Position numbers and translations under genes: made by a program | The notes under the pieces: model-generated | The model's input: only the letters and a program-made list of their open reading frames with translations | Database searches by the model: none | What the model was told of the DNA's origin: nothing | DNA from: Terriglobus roseus DSM 18391 | Lineage (GTDB): Bacteria; Acidobacteriota; Terriglobia; Terriglobales; Acidobacteriaceae | Assembly: GCF_000265425.1 (NCBI RefSeq) | Contig: NC_018014.1 | Location: 3,968,001 to 4,032,000, forward strand | Direction of reading: 5' to 3' | Length of the DNA stretch: 64,000 nucleotides | Shown: piece by piece, positions 53,174 to 61,519 of the stretch | Position numbering within the stretch: the first letter of the stretch is position 1 | Layout of the letters: each line of letters begins with the position of its first letter

Positions 53174-53250
53174 CGCGACTTCCTAGCCCAGGGCAAAGCC
53201 CTGGGTTCCCGTAAATCAACAATCCGCGGGCTGAAAGCTCGCGACAAAAT
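53174..53250. repeat. CCCAGGGC repeat plus decayed unit of the 67-bp type
   Basis: CGCGACTTCCTAGCCCAGGG then caaaGCCCTGGGTT at 53174-53208, followed by GCGGGCTGAAAGCTCGCGAC at 53226-53245. This is the same two-hairpin layout as the array at 49685. No gene is visible between 52882 and 53333 apart from these repeats. Confidence 0.82.
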
Positions 53251-53333
53251 GCCCACTCGCAGTGAAACGTTTGGCTCAAATCCGCAGCAATCCCGAGGGC
53301 TGGAGGCCCTCGCTAACACGCATCCGGCCCGGC

Positions 53334-54038
53334 CTAAGCCGACAACAACAACCGGTTGAACAACGAAAACGCAGGCCCAAAGAAGATATTCAAAACACCC
53401 GAACGCATCAGCAGATACAGGATGATCAGGTTCGCGAACCCGCCAATGTTGTCGTACATCTGCAACGCGTTATACGGCAGATAGTGCCGCAGAATCCGCG
53501 ATCCATCCAGCGGCGGCACCGGCAGCAGGTTAAAAATCGCCAGCAACAGGTTGATCACCACCGAGCTGTAAAGCAGCAGCGAGATCGGGAAGATCGCCCC
53601 CTGCCCCTGCAGCGTCGCGCCCTCAATCCGCGCCGACAGTAGCGCCGCATTCAGCACGGCCATCTGCCCCGTCGGAAAGACATGCTTGATGACCAGCAGC
53701 AGCACCAGCGAAGCCACCGCCAGCAGCACGTTCGAAGCCGGCCCTGCAAGCGTCACCAGGATGTCGTCGCGCTTCACATTGCGCAGATTGCGCGTCGTCA
53801 CCGGCGTCGGTTTCGCCCAGCCCAGCAGCGGAAAATGCGCAAACGCACTCACCAGCGGCAGCACCACCGACCCCAGCGGATCCAGATGCTTGATCGGATT
53901 CAACGTCACGCGACCCATCATGCGTGCCGTCTGGTCGCCAAAAAACGACGCCGTCCACGCATGCGCGAACTCGTGAAACGTCAGCGCAAAGACCAACGCA
54001 GCAAACTCGAAAAGAATCAGTGCAACTTCCTGGTTCAT
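53334..54038 (-). CDS. Site-2 protease family (M50) membrane metalloprotease
   Basis: The 234-residue membrane protein has the zinc motif HEFAHAW (His22, Glu23, His26) in its first helix. The second active-site motif NLLPVPPLDGSRIL is in a later helix. It matches the short M50/S2P-like group without PDZ domains. Four to five hydrophobic segments are visible. It should cleave substrates within the membrane; targets are unknown. The gene lies 34 bp downstream of the hypothetical at 54073 on the same strand. Confidence 0.9.
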   Translation of the reverse strand: MNQEVALILFEFAALVFALTFHEFAHAWTASFFGDQTARMMGRVTLNPIKHLDPLGSVVLPLVSAFAHFPLLGWAKPTPVTTRNLRNVKRDDILVTLAGPASNVLLAVASLVLLLVIKHVFPTGQMAVLNAALLSARIEGATLQGQGAIFPISLLLYSSVVINLLLAIFNLLPVPPLDGSRILRHYLPYNALQMYDNIGGFANLIILYLLMRSGVLNIFFGPAFSLFNRLLLSA

Positions 54039-54072
54039 CTTCAGGCGAGTCTATCAGCGCAGCGTTTCATCG

Positions 54073-54654
54073 CTACCGCTCCAACGTACCGCTGATGATC
54101 CGCGGCTGCCTGTCGTCGATGCAAGCACCCGGCCGCACGATCGTGTTATCCGCAAACGTCAGCGTGTAGCCGCGCTCAAAGTTCACATCGCGATAGAACC
54201 GCACATTCTTCCCCAGGCCCGCAAAAATATGCGCGCCCAGCATCGCCCGGAACCGCAATCCCAGCCACAGATTCGCACCCAGCACCGTCCGGTCAAAACC
54301 ACGCCAGAACCAAAGCAGTGGCTTGATCGTGTTGAACTTCTCCCGGTCCAGGTCCACTTCCATCTCGGCCGGCAGCGTCACATTCCGCGGATCCAGCGAC
54401 TCCGCCAGCACCGCCAGCGGCAGCTCGCTGATCAACGCAGCATTCATGCGCCCACCATGCGGGCGCCCCAGCAGCAGCGAGTGCAGCTCGTCCCGCACAA
54501 TCTCGCTGCGACGCGTGCAGCTGTTGTACCGCGTAAACTCCGCGTTCAGATGAGCCAGCCAACGCCGATAGATCGCCTCCGCCTCAGGCAATGGGCGTGG
54601 AACCTCCGGGTGAAGCTGTGTCTCGGCTGGCGCTTCCTGCATCGCGGTCGTCAT
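54073..54654 (-). CDS. Hypothetical protein
   Basis: The 193-residue protein has an N-terminal Pro/Glu-rich stretch and a helical centre (YRRWLAHLNAEFTRYNSCTR; IVRDELHSLLLGRPHGG). The C-terminal third is beta-rich (FYRDVNFERGYTLTFADNTI, then VRPGACIDDR), vaguely like a hexapeptide-repeat acyltransferase end. I could not assign a family. It probably shares a transcript with the M50 protease that follows. Confidence 0.65.
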   Translation of the reverse strand: MTTAMQEAPAETQLHPEVPRPLPEAEAIYRRWLAHLNAEFTRYNSCTRRSEIVRDELHSLLLGRPHGGRMNAALISELPLAVLAESLDPRNVTLPAEMEVDLDREKFNTIKPLLWFWRGFDRTVLGANLWLGLRFRAMLGAHIFAGLGKNVRFYRDVNFERGYTLTFADNTIVRPGACIDDRQPRIISGTLER

Positions 54655-54776
54655 GGCTTGCTCCCTGTCGTGCGCAACCTCGTTATACGCCTGTCGACGT
54701 CTGCTTGGCTCACAAAACCACGCACCCGAACGCCTGCCCTCCCGTACCCAACGGGAAGACAGGCATCACGTCCCTG

Positions 54777-55505
54777 CTACTCAATCGCAAAGATCGCAAA
54801 CACCGTAGCCGACCGCTCCACACGACGCGCCGAGATGCTCAACGGCTTCGCATCCGCCGTCTTCGCACGCGCCGCCATCGCCATCATCGGCATCGGCCGG
54901 GCAATCTCCTGCGCCTGGTTGCTCGCATACAGCAGCGATCCAATCTTGATGTGCAGCCCCTCCGCCATACGGCTGGCAATCGATTGCGCATGCGCCAGTG
55001 CCTTCGCACTCGCCGCCGCCTCCAGCATGCTGCCGTCCTTCATCTCCCAGCCAATGCTGCCGCTCTGGTTCGCGCCGGCCTTCACCGCAACATCCAGCGT
55101 CTTCGCCGCCGCCTCGGGCGTGCTGCGAACGCTCCAGCTCTGCGTAATGCGGAACTTCATATTCTTCAGTGACGCCGGCAGGTTCTTCAGCTCGTACTCA
55201 TTCAACGGCTGCAACTGCTGATCCTGACTCTCGATCGCTTCCGCAGGCACCTTCGCTGCAGTCAGCGCATCCACGATGGCATTGGACCGTCGCGAACCCT
55301 CGGCATACGCCGTCTGCTCATCCTCGCCATAGGCCTGGTAGCCAATGTTCACCACCGCCTGGTCCGCCATGGCAAACGCCGAATCCGTAGCCGTCACCGT
55401 GATGCTGCGATTGTCCTTGTTGATCCCCAGCGTCTGCGCTACCTGCGCCTGCGCACCCACACTCGTTACAGCCGCAAAAACCGCGGCAAGCCATACCTTC
55501 TTCAT
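54777..55505 (-). CDS. Exported SIMPL-domain (DUF541) protein
   Basis: The 242-residue protein has a signal peptide (MKKVWLAAVFAAVTSVGAQA) and the DUF541 layout: NRSITVTATDSAFAMADQAV near the start, AIVDALTAAKVPAEAIESQD in the middle and the helix ASAKALAHAQSIASRMAEGL. SIMPL proteins are periplasmic or outer-membrane oligomers of unclear function, some stress related. The start codon directly abuts the stop of the upstream small gene, so they are coupled. Confidence 0.9.
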   Translation of the reverse strand: MKKVWLAAVFAAVTSVGAQAQVAQTLGINKDNRSITVTATDSAFAMADQAVVNIGYQAYGEDEQTAYAEGSRRSNAIVDALTAAKVPAEAIESQDQQLQPLNEYELKNLPASLKNMKFRITQSWSVRSTPEAAAKTLDVAVKAGANQSGSIGWEMKDGSMLEAAASAKALAHAQSIASRMAEGLHIKIGSLLYASNQAQEIARPMPMMAMAARAKTADAKPLSISARRVERSATVFAIFAIE

Positions 55506-55685
55506 CTAGGACTCCTCTCGCTGCATTAGCTTCTGCAGCGTCACTTTGTGCTTGGACGTGCGCCGTGCGGCACGGGTCTTATCGTCCGGAATAACAACCT
55601 CGGGCGGCGGACTCCCCACACGCTCCCGCGCATTCGCCTTCACCGCCTTCGTGACCGAAAATACTTCCTTCTTCGCCTTGCTCAT
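55506..55685 (-). CDS. Small basic hypothetical protein
   Basis: The 59-residue product from ATG 55685 (GGGAG upstream) is Lys/Arg-rich without a membrane segment (MSKAKKEVFSVTKAVKANAR; DDKTRAARRTSKHKVTLQKL). Its TAG stop touches the SIMPL ATG. The longer start at 55721 is less well supported. It is possibly nucleic-acid binding from charge alone. No family was recognised. Confidence 0.6.
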   Translation of the reverse strand: MSKAKKEVFSVTKAVKANARERVGSPPPEVVIPDDKTRAARRTSKHKVTLQKLMQREES

Positions 55686-55759
55686 CCCGGTCGCTCCCGC
55701 AAAGCCGATTCGCGCGGCCATGCCCCAAAGGATTATCCTCTCCCTCGGAGGCGCACAGC

Positions 55760-56035
55760 ATGGAAGAGCGCGACTTTTTTGACGAGCGGACAGAACCCCG
55801 GACCATGACGCTCACCTGCACCAAGTGCGGCGTCGCCGGGGAATACGCCCTGAACTGGATCGTGCGCCGCAAGAAAAAGCAGCTCAACGGCCGCGCCGAC
55901 GAACGCGACCGCGCCCGCTTTGCCAAGGCGGTCAACTACATGGTCCTCCGCGACGACACCGCCAACTGCACCAACCCTCGCTGCCGCAAGCGCTTCGAGA
56001 TCGCCGGCATCAAGACCATGGCGTTTATCGACTAA
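55760..56035 (+). CDS. Small zinc-ribbon-like protein
   Basis: The 91-residue cytosolic protein has two Cys pairs in zinc-ribbon spacing: CTKC at residues 20-23 and CTNPRC (Cys-x4-Cys) near 70-75. A basic linker (WIVRRKKKQLNGRADERDRA) lies between them. The layout suggests one zinc knuckle binding nucleic acid or protein. It is divergent from the small basic gene with 74 bp between. No family was recognised. Confidence 0.7.
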   Translation: MEERDFFDERTEPRTMTLTCTKCGVAGEYALNWIVRRKKKQLNGRADERDRARFAKAVNYMVLRDDTANCTNPRCRKRFEIAGIKTMAFID

Positions 56036-56117
56036 CGTGGCCCCACATTCACGGCAGCCACTGCATCGAATGTGGTGTAATAACCGAGTAGATTTTCCGC
56101 AGGAGACTCCAAGTCCG

Positions 56118-56405
56118 ATGAGCCACGCACCTGTTCTTATTTCCGAGCGCCACCTCACCCCGGCAGAGGTCGAAATCGTCGACCGCCGTCGCCGCCGCGG
56201 ACAGTTGCTGCTCACCATCGGCTTCCAGGCCGGCATCATCACCACGCTGGTCGGTGTCCTCTGGGTCGGTCAGGATCTGACGCAGTCGCCCGGCATGGTT
56301 CACCCCATGTTCTATTGGGCCTGCATCACCGGCACCATCTCCGTCGTATGTCTGCTGGCTGGCATGAGCATGCGTCGCGGCTTCCACGAGTTCACCAGCT
56401 ACTAA
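56118..56405 (+). CDS. Small two-helix membrane protein
   Basis: The 95-residue protein from ATG 56118 (AGGAG upstream) has a charged N-terminus with a run of Arg (VDRRRRRGQ). Two membrane helices follow (LLLTIGFQAGIITTLVGVLW; MFYWACITGTISVVCLLAGM), and a short Arg-containing tail. The topology is probably N-in/C-in. Function unknown. It is closed by its own terminator. Confidence 0.65.
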   Translation: MSHAPVLISERHLTPAEVEIVDRRRRRGQLLLTIGFQAGIITTLVGVLWVGQDLTQSPGMVHPMFYWACITGTISVVCLLAGMSMRRGFHEFTSY

Positions 56406-56430
56406 TCGCTAATCCATAGCTGGAACTCCC

Positions 56431-56456
56431 AAGACCCGTGCTCAGGCACGGGTCTT
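56431..56456 (+). terminator. Intrinsic terminator
   Basis: An 11-bp stem AAGACCCGTGC/GCACGGGTCTT with a 4-nt loop, 25 bp after the small membrane protein's stop. Confidence 0.85.
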
Positions 56457-56588
56457 CTCGTTGCCCTGCAAATCCCCCGAAGGACCGATTGCAGGACGTG
56501 GGATACTACCTCACATCAGGGCACGGACGCCGTTTCGGCCCCGCTACGTCCAACCAGCTGAACCTCGCATCCAATAGCAGTTAGCCTC

Positions 56589-57668
56589 ATGGCCACAACG
56601 CTTCCCATCCCGGCGCTCGACCCCGCGATCCTGCCCGCCATCCCGATGCCGCGCCTGCGCGACCGCTTCGGCCGAGCCATTACGGATCTCCGCGTCGCCG
56701 TCACCGATCGCTGCAACTACCGCTGCGTCTACTGCCGCACCGGCGAGCACGGCGCGGAACACAGCGAACTCCCCATCCCCGCCTATGCGAAGATGGTCCG
56801 CCTCATGGTCGAAATGGGCGTCGAGAAGATCCGTCTCACCGGCGGCGAACCCCTCCTCCGCGCCGGCCTGCTCGACCTCATCCGCGATCTGCGCTCACTC
56901 CGCACCGCCTATGACCACCTCGACCAGCCCACCAGCAGCGGCAAACCGCTCGACATCGCCATCACCACCAATGGCCACCTGCTCGCCGAAAAGGCACGCA
57001 GCCTGAAGGATGCCGGCCTCGACCGCATCACCGTCAGCATGGACGCCGTCGATTCCGACACATTCACCCGCATCACCCGCGTCCCACGAGCCTTCCAGCG
57101 CGTCCTCGACGGCATCCACGCCGCACAGGACGTCGGCCTGGCCCCCGTCAAGGTCAACTGCGTCCTCCTGCGCGGATTCAACGACGACCAGATCGAAGGC
57201 TTCGGCGAGTTCGCCCGGCGCGAAGGCGTCATCCTTCGCTTCATCGAGTTCATGCCCCTCGAAGAGGACCGCATCTGGTCCCCCGACACCGTCGTCACCG
57301 AAGCCGAAATCCTCGAGCGACTTAACCGCGTCCTCCCGCTCGTCCCGCTGCCCGCCAATGCGCTCAGCGAAACGGCCCGGCGCTACGGCTTCGCCGACGG
57401 CATCGGCGAGATCGGCATCATCGCGCCCGTCTCCCGCCCCTTCTGCGGCCACTGCTCACGCATCCGCCTCACCAGCGACGGCAAACTCCGCACCTGCCTC
57501 TTCTCGCAGATCGATCACGACCTCTACGGCCGTATGGCCCGCGGCTCCGACGACGACCAGTTGCGCGACTACATCCGCGCCGTCGTCCACACCAAGGAAC
57601 AGCGCCACCACATCGGCGAACCCGGCTTCCTCAAGCCGTCGCGATCCATGGTTCACATCGGCGGGTAA
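56589..57668 (+). CDS. moaA: GTP 3',8-cyclase MoaA
   Basis: The 359-residue radical-SAM enzyme has the N-terminal cluster motif VTDRCNYRCVYCR (CxxxCxxC), the SAM-binding RLTGGEPLLR, and the C-terminal second cluster FCGHCSRIRLTSDGKLRTC. The tail ends Met-Val-His-Ile-Gly-Gly, and the double glycine is the conserved terminal motif. It makes 3',8-cyclo-GTP, the first step of molybdopterin synthesis. No other moa gene is adjacent. The final 28 bp form the first unit of a tandem array that continues past the stop. Confidence 0.96.
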   Translation: MATTLPIPALDPAILPAIPMPRLRDRFGRAITDLRVAVTDRCNYRCVYCRTGEHGAEHSELPIPAYAKMVRLMVEMGVEKIRLTGGEPLLRAGLLDLIRDLRSLRTAYDHLDQPTSSGKPLDIAITTNGHLLAEKARSLKDAGLDRITVSMDAVDSDTFTRITRVPRAFQRVLDGIHAAQDVGLAPVKVNCVLLRGFNDDQIEGFGEFARREGVILRFIEFMPLEEDRIWSPDTVVTEAEILERLNRVLPLVPLPANALSETARRYGFADGIGEIGIIAPVSRPFCGHCSRIRLTSDGKLRTCLFSQIDHDLYGRMARGSDDDQLRDYIRAVVHTKEQRHHIGEPGFLKPSRSMVHIGG

Positions 57669-57955
57669 GTGGGGCACCGCATCACCCCTGCCGTAGCGAA
57701 CAATGGTTCACATAGGCGGCTAAGTGGTGCACCGCATCCCCCCTGCCGTAGCGAACAATGGTGCACATCGGCGGCTGATCGGAGCCCGTTCCGATCCTTC
57801 CGGCCGTCGCGATCCATGGTCCACATAGGCGGCTAAGTGGGGCACCGCATCCCCCCTGCCGTAGCGAACAATGGTTCACATCGGCGGCTGAAGGAGCCCG
57901 TTCCGATTCATCCAGCCGTCGCGATCCATGGTGCACAGCGGCGGCTAGCCGCAAG
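57641..57955 (+). repeat. Six-unit tandem array derived from the moaA 3' end
   Basis: ATGGTnCACATnGGCGG-like cores begin at 57648 (inside moaA), 57703, 57758, 57816, 57871 and 57928. The periods are 55, 55, 58, 55 and 57. Each core is ATG, then codons for Val-His-Ile-Gly-Gly (Ser for Ile in the last) and a stop codon. Two linker types alternate. The TAAGTGG type is followed by CCGTAGCGAACA. The TGA type (GGAGCCCGTTCCGAT) is followed by CCGTCGCGATCC, as in moaA. No other feature is seen to 58162. Confidence 0.92.
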
Positions 57956-58162
57956 GGAACAATTCATCGTCCCGTGAACCCGCCTCAACCATAATCGGGC
58001 GGAAGAGGGCGTACGACTTTCGTTGCATCCACTCCTAGGCAATTGTGCGTAATACCTAAGACACGGCTGTTCACGTGCGAAGACGCGTGTTTTACTCAAC
58101 AAATAGCGGCACGAAGATCGTCCGGGGTTACACCACTCTGAGCAGGACCCGTCGCGGAGATC

Positions 58163-59338
58163 ATGGCAAGAAAGTCACAGAAGCACCTCGAACTCGAGTT
58201 CACGCACGCCATCCAGCAGGACTACACGCGACTCTTCCACGACGTCGCGCGCGCGCTCACCTCCACGCTGGAACTGGAGATTGTGCTCACCACCGTCATG
58301 ACAAAGATGGCCCAGTTCTTCGGGCCGGAGCGGTGGTCGATGATGCTCGTCGACAAAGAGAAGAACGACCTCTACTACGTCATCGCCGTCGGAGAAGACA
58401 GCAAGAGCCTTCGCGGCCTGCGCGTCCCCATGGGCGAAGGCGTCGCCGGATGGGTCGCACTCACCGGCAACCCCATGGTCGTGCCGGACACCAGCGTCGA
58501 ACCGCGCTGGCAGGAGTTCAGCCGCAAAAACCCGGGCCTCAACATCAACTCCATCGCCTGCGTTCCCGTCCGCTCGGCAGACGGCGTCGTCGGCGTCATC
58601 CAGTTGCTCAACAGCAAGGTCGACCTGCTCAGCGACTACTCCATCCAGTTCCTGCGCGTCCTCTGCGACTTTACCGCCATCGCCGTCCGTAACGCCGCAG
58701 ATATGGAACGCATTCACCTGCTCTCCATCTCCGACGACTGCACAGGCCTCTTCAACGCCCGGCACCTCTACACACTCCTCGAAGAACGCCTCAAAACGCA
58801 GGAGCGTGCGCCCTTCAGCCTGCTCTTCCTCGACCTAGACCACTTCAAGAGCATCAACGACACCCACGGCCACCTCGTCGGCAGCCGCCTCCTCGCAGAG
58901 GTCGGCGACCTCATCAAGCGCACCATCGGACCCACCATCCCCGCCTTCCGGTATGGCGGCGACGAGTTCGTCTGCCTGCTGCCGGACCTCGGTAAATCGG
59001 CCGGCCGCGAAGTCGCAACAAAGCTCTTCTACGCTCTGCGCGAGGCACGTTTTCTTGAGGTGGAAGGTCTCTCGCTCGAACTTCGCGGATCCTTCGGCAT
59101 GGCAACCTACCCGGATGACGCCCGCGATATCGAAGGCATCATCAAGGCGGCTGACGACATGATGTACTACGTCAAAGGCACCACGCGAGACAACCTCGCC
59201 ATCGCCGGCCTCGGTTCTGTTCTTTCACCGGGCACCATCGAAGGCGAAGAAGGCGCTAGGGCTGGGAACGTCGTGGAGCCAGCTTTGGGGCGTGACGAAC
59301 TTCTGGCAAGATCGCGTCACGATTCGGTCCGGCACTAG
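58163..59338 (+). CDS. GAF-GGDEF diguanylate cyclase
   Basis: The 391-residue cytosolic protein has an N-terminal coiled helix and a GAF domain (about 20-180; MGEGVAGWVALTGNPMVVPD). The GGDEF domain has FLDLDHFKSINDTHGHLVGS, with the active motif RYGGDEFVCLLP intact. It should make cyclic di-GMP under control of a small ligand or signal bound by GAF. I see no RxxD inhibitory site at the usual position. The C-terminal tail past residue 350 is low-complexity, and its coding region overlaps the convergent gene by 83 bp. Confidence 0.92.
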   Translation: MARKSQKHLELEFTHAIQQDYTRLFHDVARALTSTLELEIVLTTVMTKMAQFFGPERWSMMLVDKEKNDLYYVIAVGEDSKSLRGLRVPMGEGVAGWVALTGNPMVVPDTSVEPRWQEFSRKNPGLNINSIACVPVRSADGVVGVIQLLNSKVDLLSDYSIQFLRVLCDFTAIAVRNAADMERIHLLSISDDCTGLFNARHLYTLLEERLKTQERAPFSLLFLDLDHFKSINDTHGHLVGSRLLAEVGDLIKRTIGPTIPAFRYGGDEFVCLLPDLGKSAGREVATKLFYALREARFLEVEGLSLELRGSFGMATYPDDARDIEGIIKAADDMMYYVKGTTRDNLAIAGLGSVLSPGTIEGEEGARAGNVVEPALGRDELLARSRHDSVRH

Positions 59339-60296
59339 GCCGCACACCAAAGTCCCACACACCCGTATTCACCGTCTTCGCGTCGATCACTTCCATCAGG
59401 GCGTACTCGCCGAAGCTCAGCGGCTCCTTCGGCACAATCTTCAGCCAGTGACCGCCCGGCATCAGCGTCCGTGTCGTCTCCACAACGTCCGCCTGCCGCT
59501 TCGCGCCGCCCAGCAGACCGATGCTGAAACTCGTCACAATCCGCACATCCCGCCGCACATCCACACGCACAATCACGTACTCGCTCTTCGGCGACGGCGA
59601 CTCCACCTTGCGCCCGCGATTCCCGTCCGTATCCACCTGGAATGCACCGCCCCGCGTCGGCTCCGCATCGTCATCGTCCATGCGCACATAGATCTCCGGA
59701 TCGGCCACATGCAACTGCACCGGAGCCGTCTGCCCCTTGATCTCCACTAACTGGTGCGCATGCGCCATCGGATTGATCGTCTGCCGCAGAATGTTATGCG
59801 CCTGCTGCCGGTTCAGCTCCCCATCCGTCTGCTGTAACACCGCAAGCTGCGGCTGCCCCTGGTACGTATCCAGCATCAGCACCGAACTCTCATCCGGCAG
59901 CCGCAGATCCTTCGCGACCTCAGGACTCCGCGCCGCCCGGTCCGCCTCTTCCTTCGCCAGCTCCGGATCGATTTGCACCGCAGGCGTCCCATTCCGCTGA
60001 GCCTCGCCGCGCCGCTCCCACTCCCGTGTCTTGTCCAGATCGACAAGCTTCACCGGAATGATCTCCTGCTCCGCACCCCGCTCCGCCGACAGGTAAAAGA
60101 CATTCTCGCCCTTCACCGAATACGACAGCACCACCTGGAACGACCCATCCCTCAGATAAAGCCGAGTCCGCCGCAAACCACTCCCCGGCGAAGCCTCCAA
60201 AGGCAAAGAAGGCCTCTCCTGCGCCACCAACGGCACACACACAGCCATCACCAACCCACCAACCAGAACAACCCGAGAAAGAAACATAATCCGCAC
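59256..60296 (-). CDS. Exported protein of unknown function
   Basis: The 346-residue protein has a signal peptide (MRIMFLSRVVLVGGLVMAVC, cleavage near VAQ). The first part is beta-rich (LYLRDGSFQVVLSYSVKGEN, then VFYLSAERGAEQEIIPV). A charged linker follows (WERRGEAQRNGTPAVQIDPE), then a domain containing QLHVADPEIYVRMDDDDAEP and a closing beta segment (LSFGEYALMEVIDAKTVNTG). Similar proteins recur in Acidobacteria without known role. Its 3' end overlaps the GGDEF gene tail-to-tail. Confidence 0.75.
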   Translation of the reverse strand: MRIMFLSRVVLVGGLVMAVCVPLVAQERPSLPLEASPGSGLRRTRLYLRDGSFQVVLSYSVKGENVFYLSAERGAEQEIIPVKLVDLDKTREWERRGEAQRNGTPAVQIDPELAKEEADRAARSPEVAKDLRLPDESSVLMLDTYQGQPQLAVLQQTDGELNRQQAHNILRQTINPMAHAHQLVEIKGQTAPVQLHVADPEIYVRMDDDDAEPTRGGAFQVDTDGNRGRKVESPSPKSEYVIVRVDVRRDVRIVTSFSIGLLGGAKRQADVVETTRTLMPGGHWLKIVPKEPLSFGEYALMEVIDAKTVNTGVWDFGVRPSAGPNRDAILPEVRHAPKLAPRRSQP

Positions 60297-60325
60297 AGCA
60301 GTTTAGACGCAGCAGCAAAAACCCC

Positions 60326-60393
60326 GGGTGCCCCATTCTTTTGCGAAGCAAAAGGTGGGTTATTCGCGCAGAAGCGCGAACCGCCCTTCCCTT
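60326..60393. repeat. GGGTGCCCCATTC repeat, left copy
   Basis: GGGTGCCCCATTCTTTTGCG then aagcaaaaggtgggttattcgcgc and a GCGCGAACCGC tail. It contains TTTTGC/GCAAAA and GCGC stems. It has the same orientation as the copy at 61337 on the other side of the aldo/keto reductase gene. Confidence 0.9.
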
Positions 60394-60480
60394 ACCGTCT
60401 CCGCAAATCCAAATCCAAATTGACGCCCTACGTCCATAAAACAAGAGAACCAACCCACACCCCGAAACATCCAACGAACC

Positions 60481-61329
60481 ATGAGCATTCAAAGGACCTT
60501 CAAACTCGGCGGCGACCTCGAAGTCAACCGGCTCGGCTACGGAGCCATGCGCATCACAGGCGAAGGCGTATGGGGCCCGCCCAAGGACCGCGAAGGCGCC
60601 CTCAAAGTACTCAAGCGAGCCGTCGAGATCGGCGTCAACTTCATCGACACCGCCGACAGCTACGGCCCCTACGTCAGTGAAGAACTCATTGCAGAATCCC
60701 TCGCCCCATACCAGGCCGGCGTCGTCATCGCCACCAAGGGCGGCCTCTGCCGCGTAGGTCCCAACAAGTGGCTGCCCGTTGGTCGCCCCGAATACCTTGA
60801 GCAGGAAGCGCTCATGAGCATGCGCCGCCTCAAGACCGACGTCATCGACCTCTGGCAGCTCCACCGCATCGACCCCAAGGTTCCCGTCGAAGAGTCCCTG
60901 AAGCCCATCGTCAAGCTCCAGAAGACCGGCAAGATCAAGCACATCGGTCTCAGCGAAGTCACACCCGCAGAGATCGAACAGGCCCGCAAGGTCGCCGATA
61001 TCGTCTCGGTCCAGAACGAATACAACATCGGCCAGCGCAAGAGCGAAGCCACCCTCGAGTACTGCGAAAAGAACAACATCGCCTTCATCCCGTGGTTCCC
61101 CGTCGCAGCCGGCAAGCTGGCAAAGGAAGGCGGCCCGCTCGACACCGCAGCCAAGCAGCACAACGCTACCGTCTCCCAGCTCTCGCTCGCTTGGCTTCTG
61201 CACCGCAGCCCGGTCATCCTGCCCATCCCAGGCACCACCTCCATCGAGCACCTCGAAGAAAATTTCAAGTCACTCGACCTCGAACTGAGCGACGCCGAAT
61301 GGCAGTCGCTAGAAGCAGCAGCGAAGTAA
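60481..61329 (+). CDS. Aldo/keto reductase
   Basis: The 282-residue TIM-barrel enzyme has the family catalytic residues: Asp/Tyr in FIDTADSYGPYVSEELIAES, Lys in VVIATKGGL and His in DLWQLHRIDP. NADPH-site elements near the C-terminus are PVILPIPGTTSIEHLEENFK. It reduces aldehydes or ketones in the cytosol; the substrate is unknown. It is a single gene lying between two direct copies of the GGGTGCCCCA repeat, with its own terminator beyond the right copy. Confidence 0.93.
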   Translation: MSIQRTFKLGGDLEVNRLGYGAMRITGEGVWGPPKDREGALKVLKRAVEIGVNFIDTADSYGPYVSEELIAESLAPYQAGVVIATKGGLCRVGPNKWLPVGRPEYLEQEALMSMRRLKTDVIDLWQLHRIDPKVPVEESLKPIVKLQKTGKIKHIGLSEVTPAEIEQARKVADIVSVQNEYNIGQRKSEATLEYCEKNNIAFIPWFPVAAGKLAKEGGPLDTAAKQHNATVSQLSLAWLLHRSPVILPIPGTTSIEHLEENFKSLDLELSDAEWQSLEAAAK

Positions 61330-61336
61330 GAAAGCC

Positions 61337-61402
61337 GGGTGCCCCATTCTTTTGCAAAGCAAAGGGTGGGTTATTCGCGCAGAAAGCGCGAACCGCTCTT
61401 AC
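61337..61402. repeat. GGGTGCCCCATTC repeat, right copy
   Basis: GGGTGCCCCATTCTTTTGCA then aagcaaagggtgggttattcgcgc and a GCGCGAACCGC tail. It is a near-identical direct copy of 60326-60393. Confidence 0.9.
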
Positions 61403-61477
61403 CAGTGCTTCTTCAAACGAAGCCCTCCCGACAACCCGAACCGCTTGACACGCACGATAAAATAAAACCAGACACGA

Positions 61478-61505
61478 AATGGGAGGGCCCAAAAGCCCTC
61501 CCATT
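61478..61505. terminator. Intrinsic terminator after aldo/keto reductase
   Basis: An 11-bp stem AATGGGAGGGC/GCCCTCCCATT with a 6-nt loop, followed by CGTCTTTG. It is placed between convergent genes. Confidence 0.8.
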
Positions 61506-61519
61506 CGTCTTTGACCACT

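Noticed and set aside
52882-53319. 146-codon N-terminal extension of trpS
   Set aside because: It translates the 45-bp and CCCAGGGC repeats. TrpRS homology begins at the ATG at 52881.
57641-57955. Possible CRISPR array
   Set aside because: The units are degenerate copies throughout, with no unique spacers, and no cas genes are nearby.
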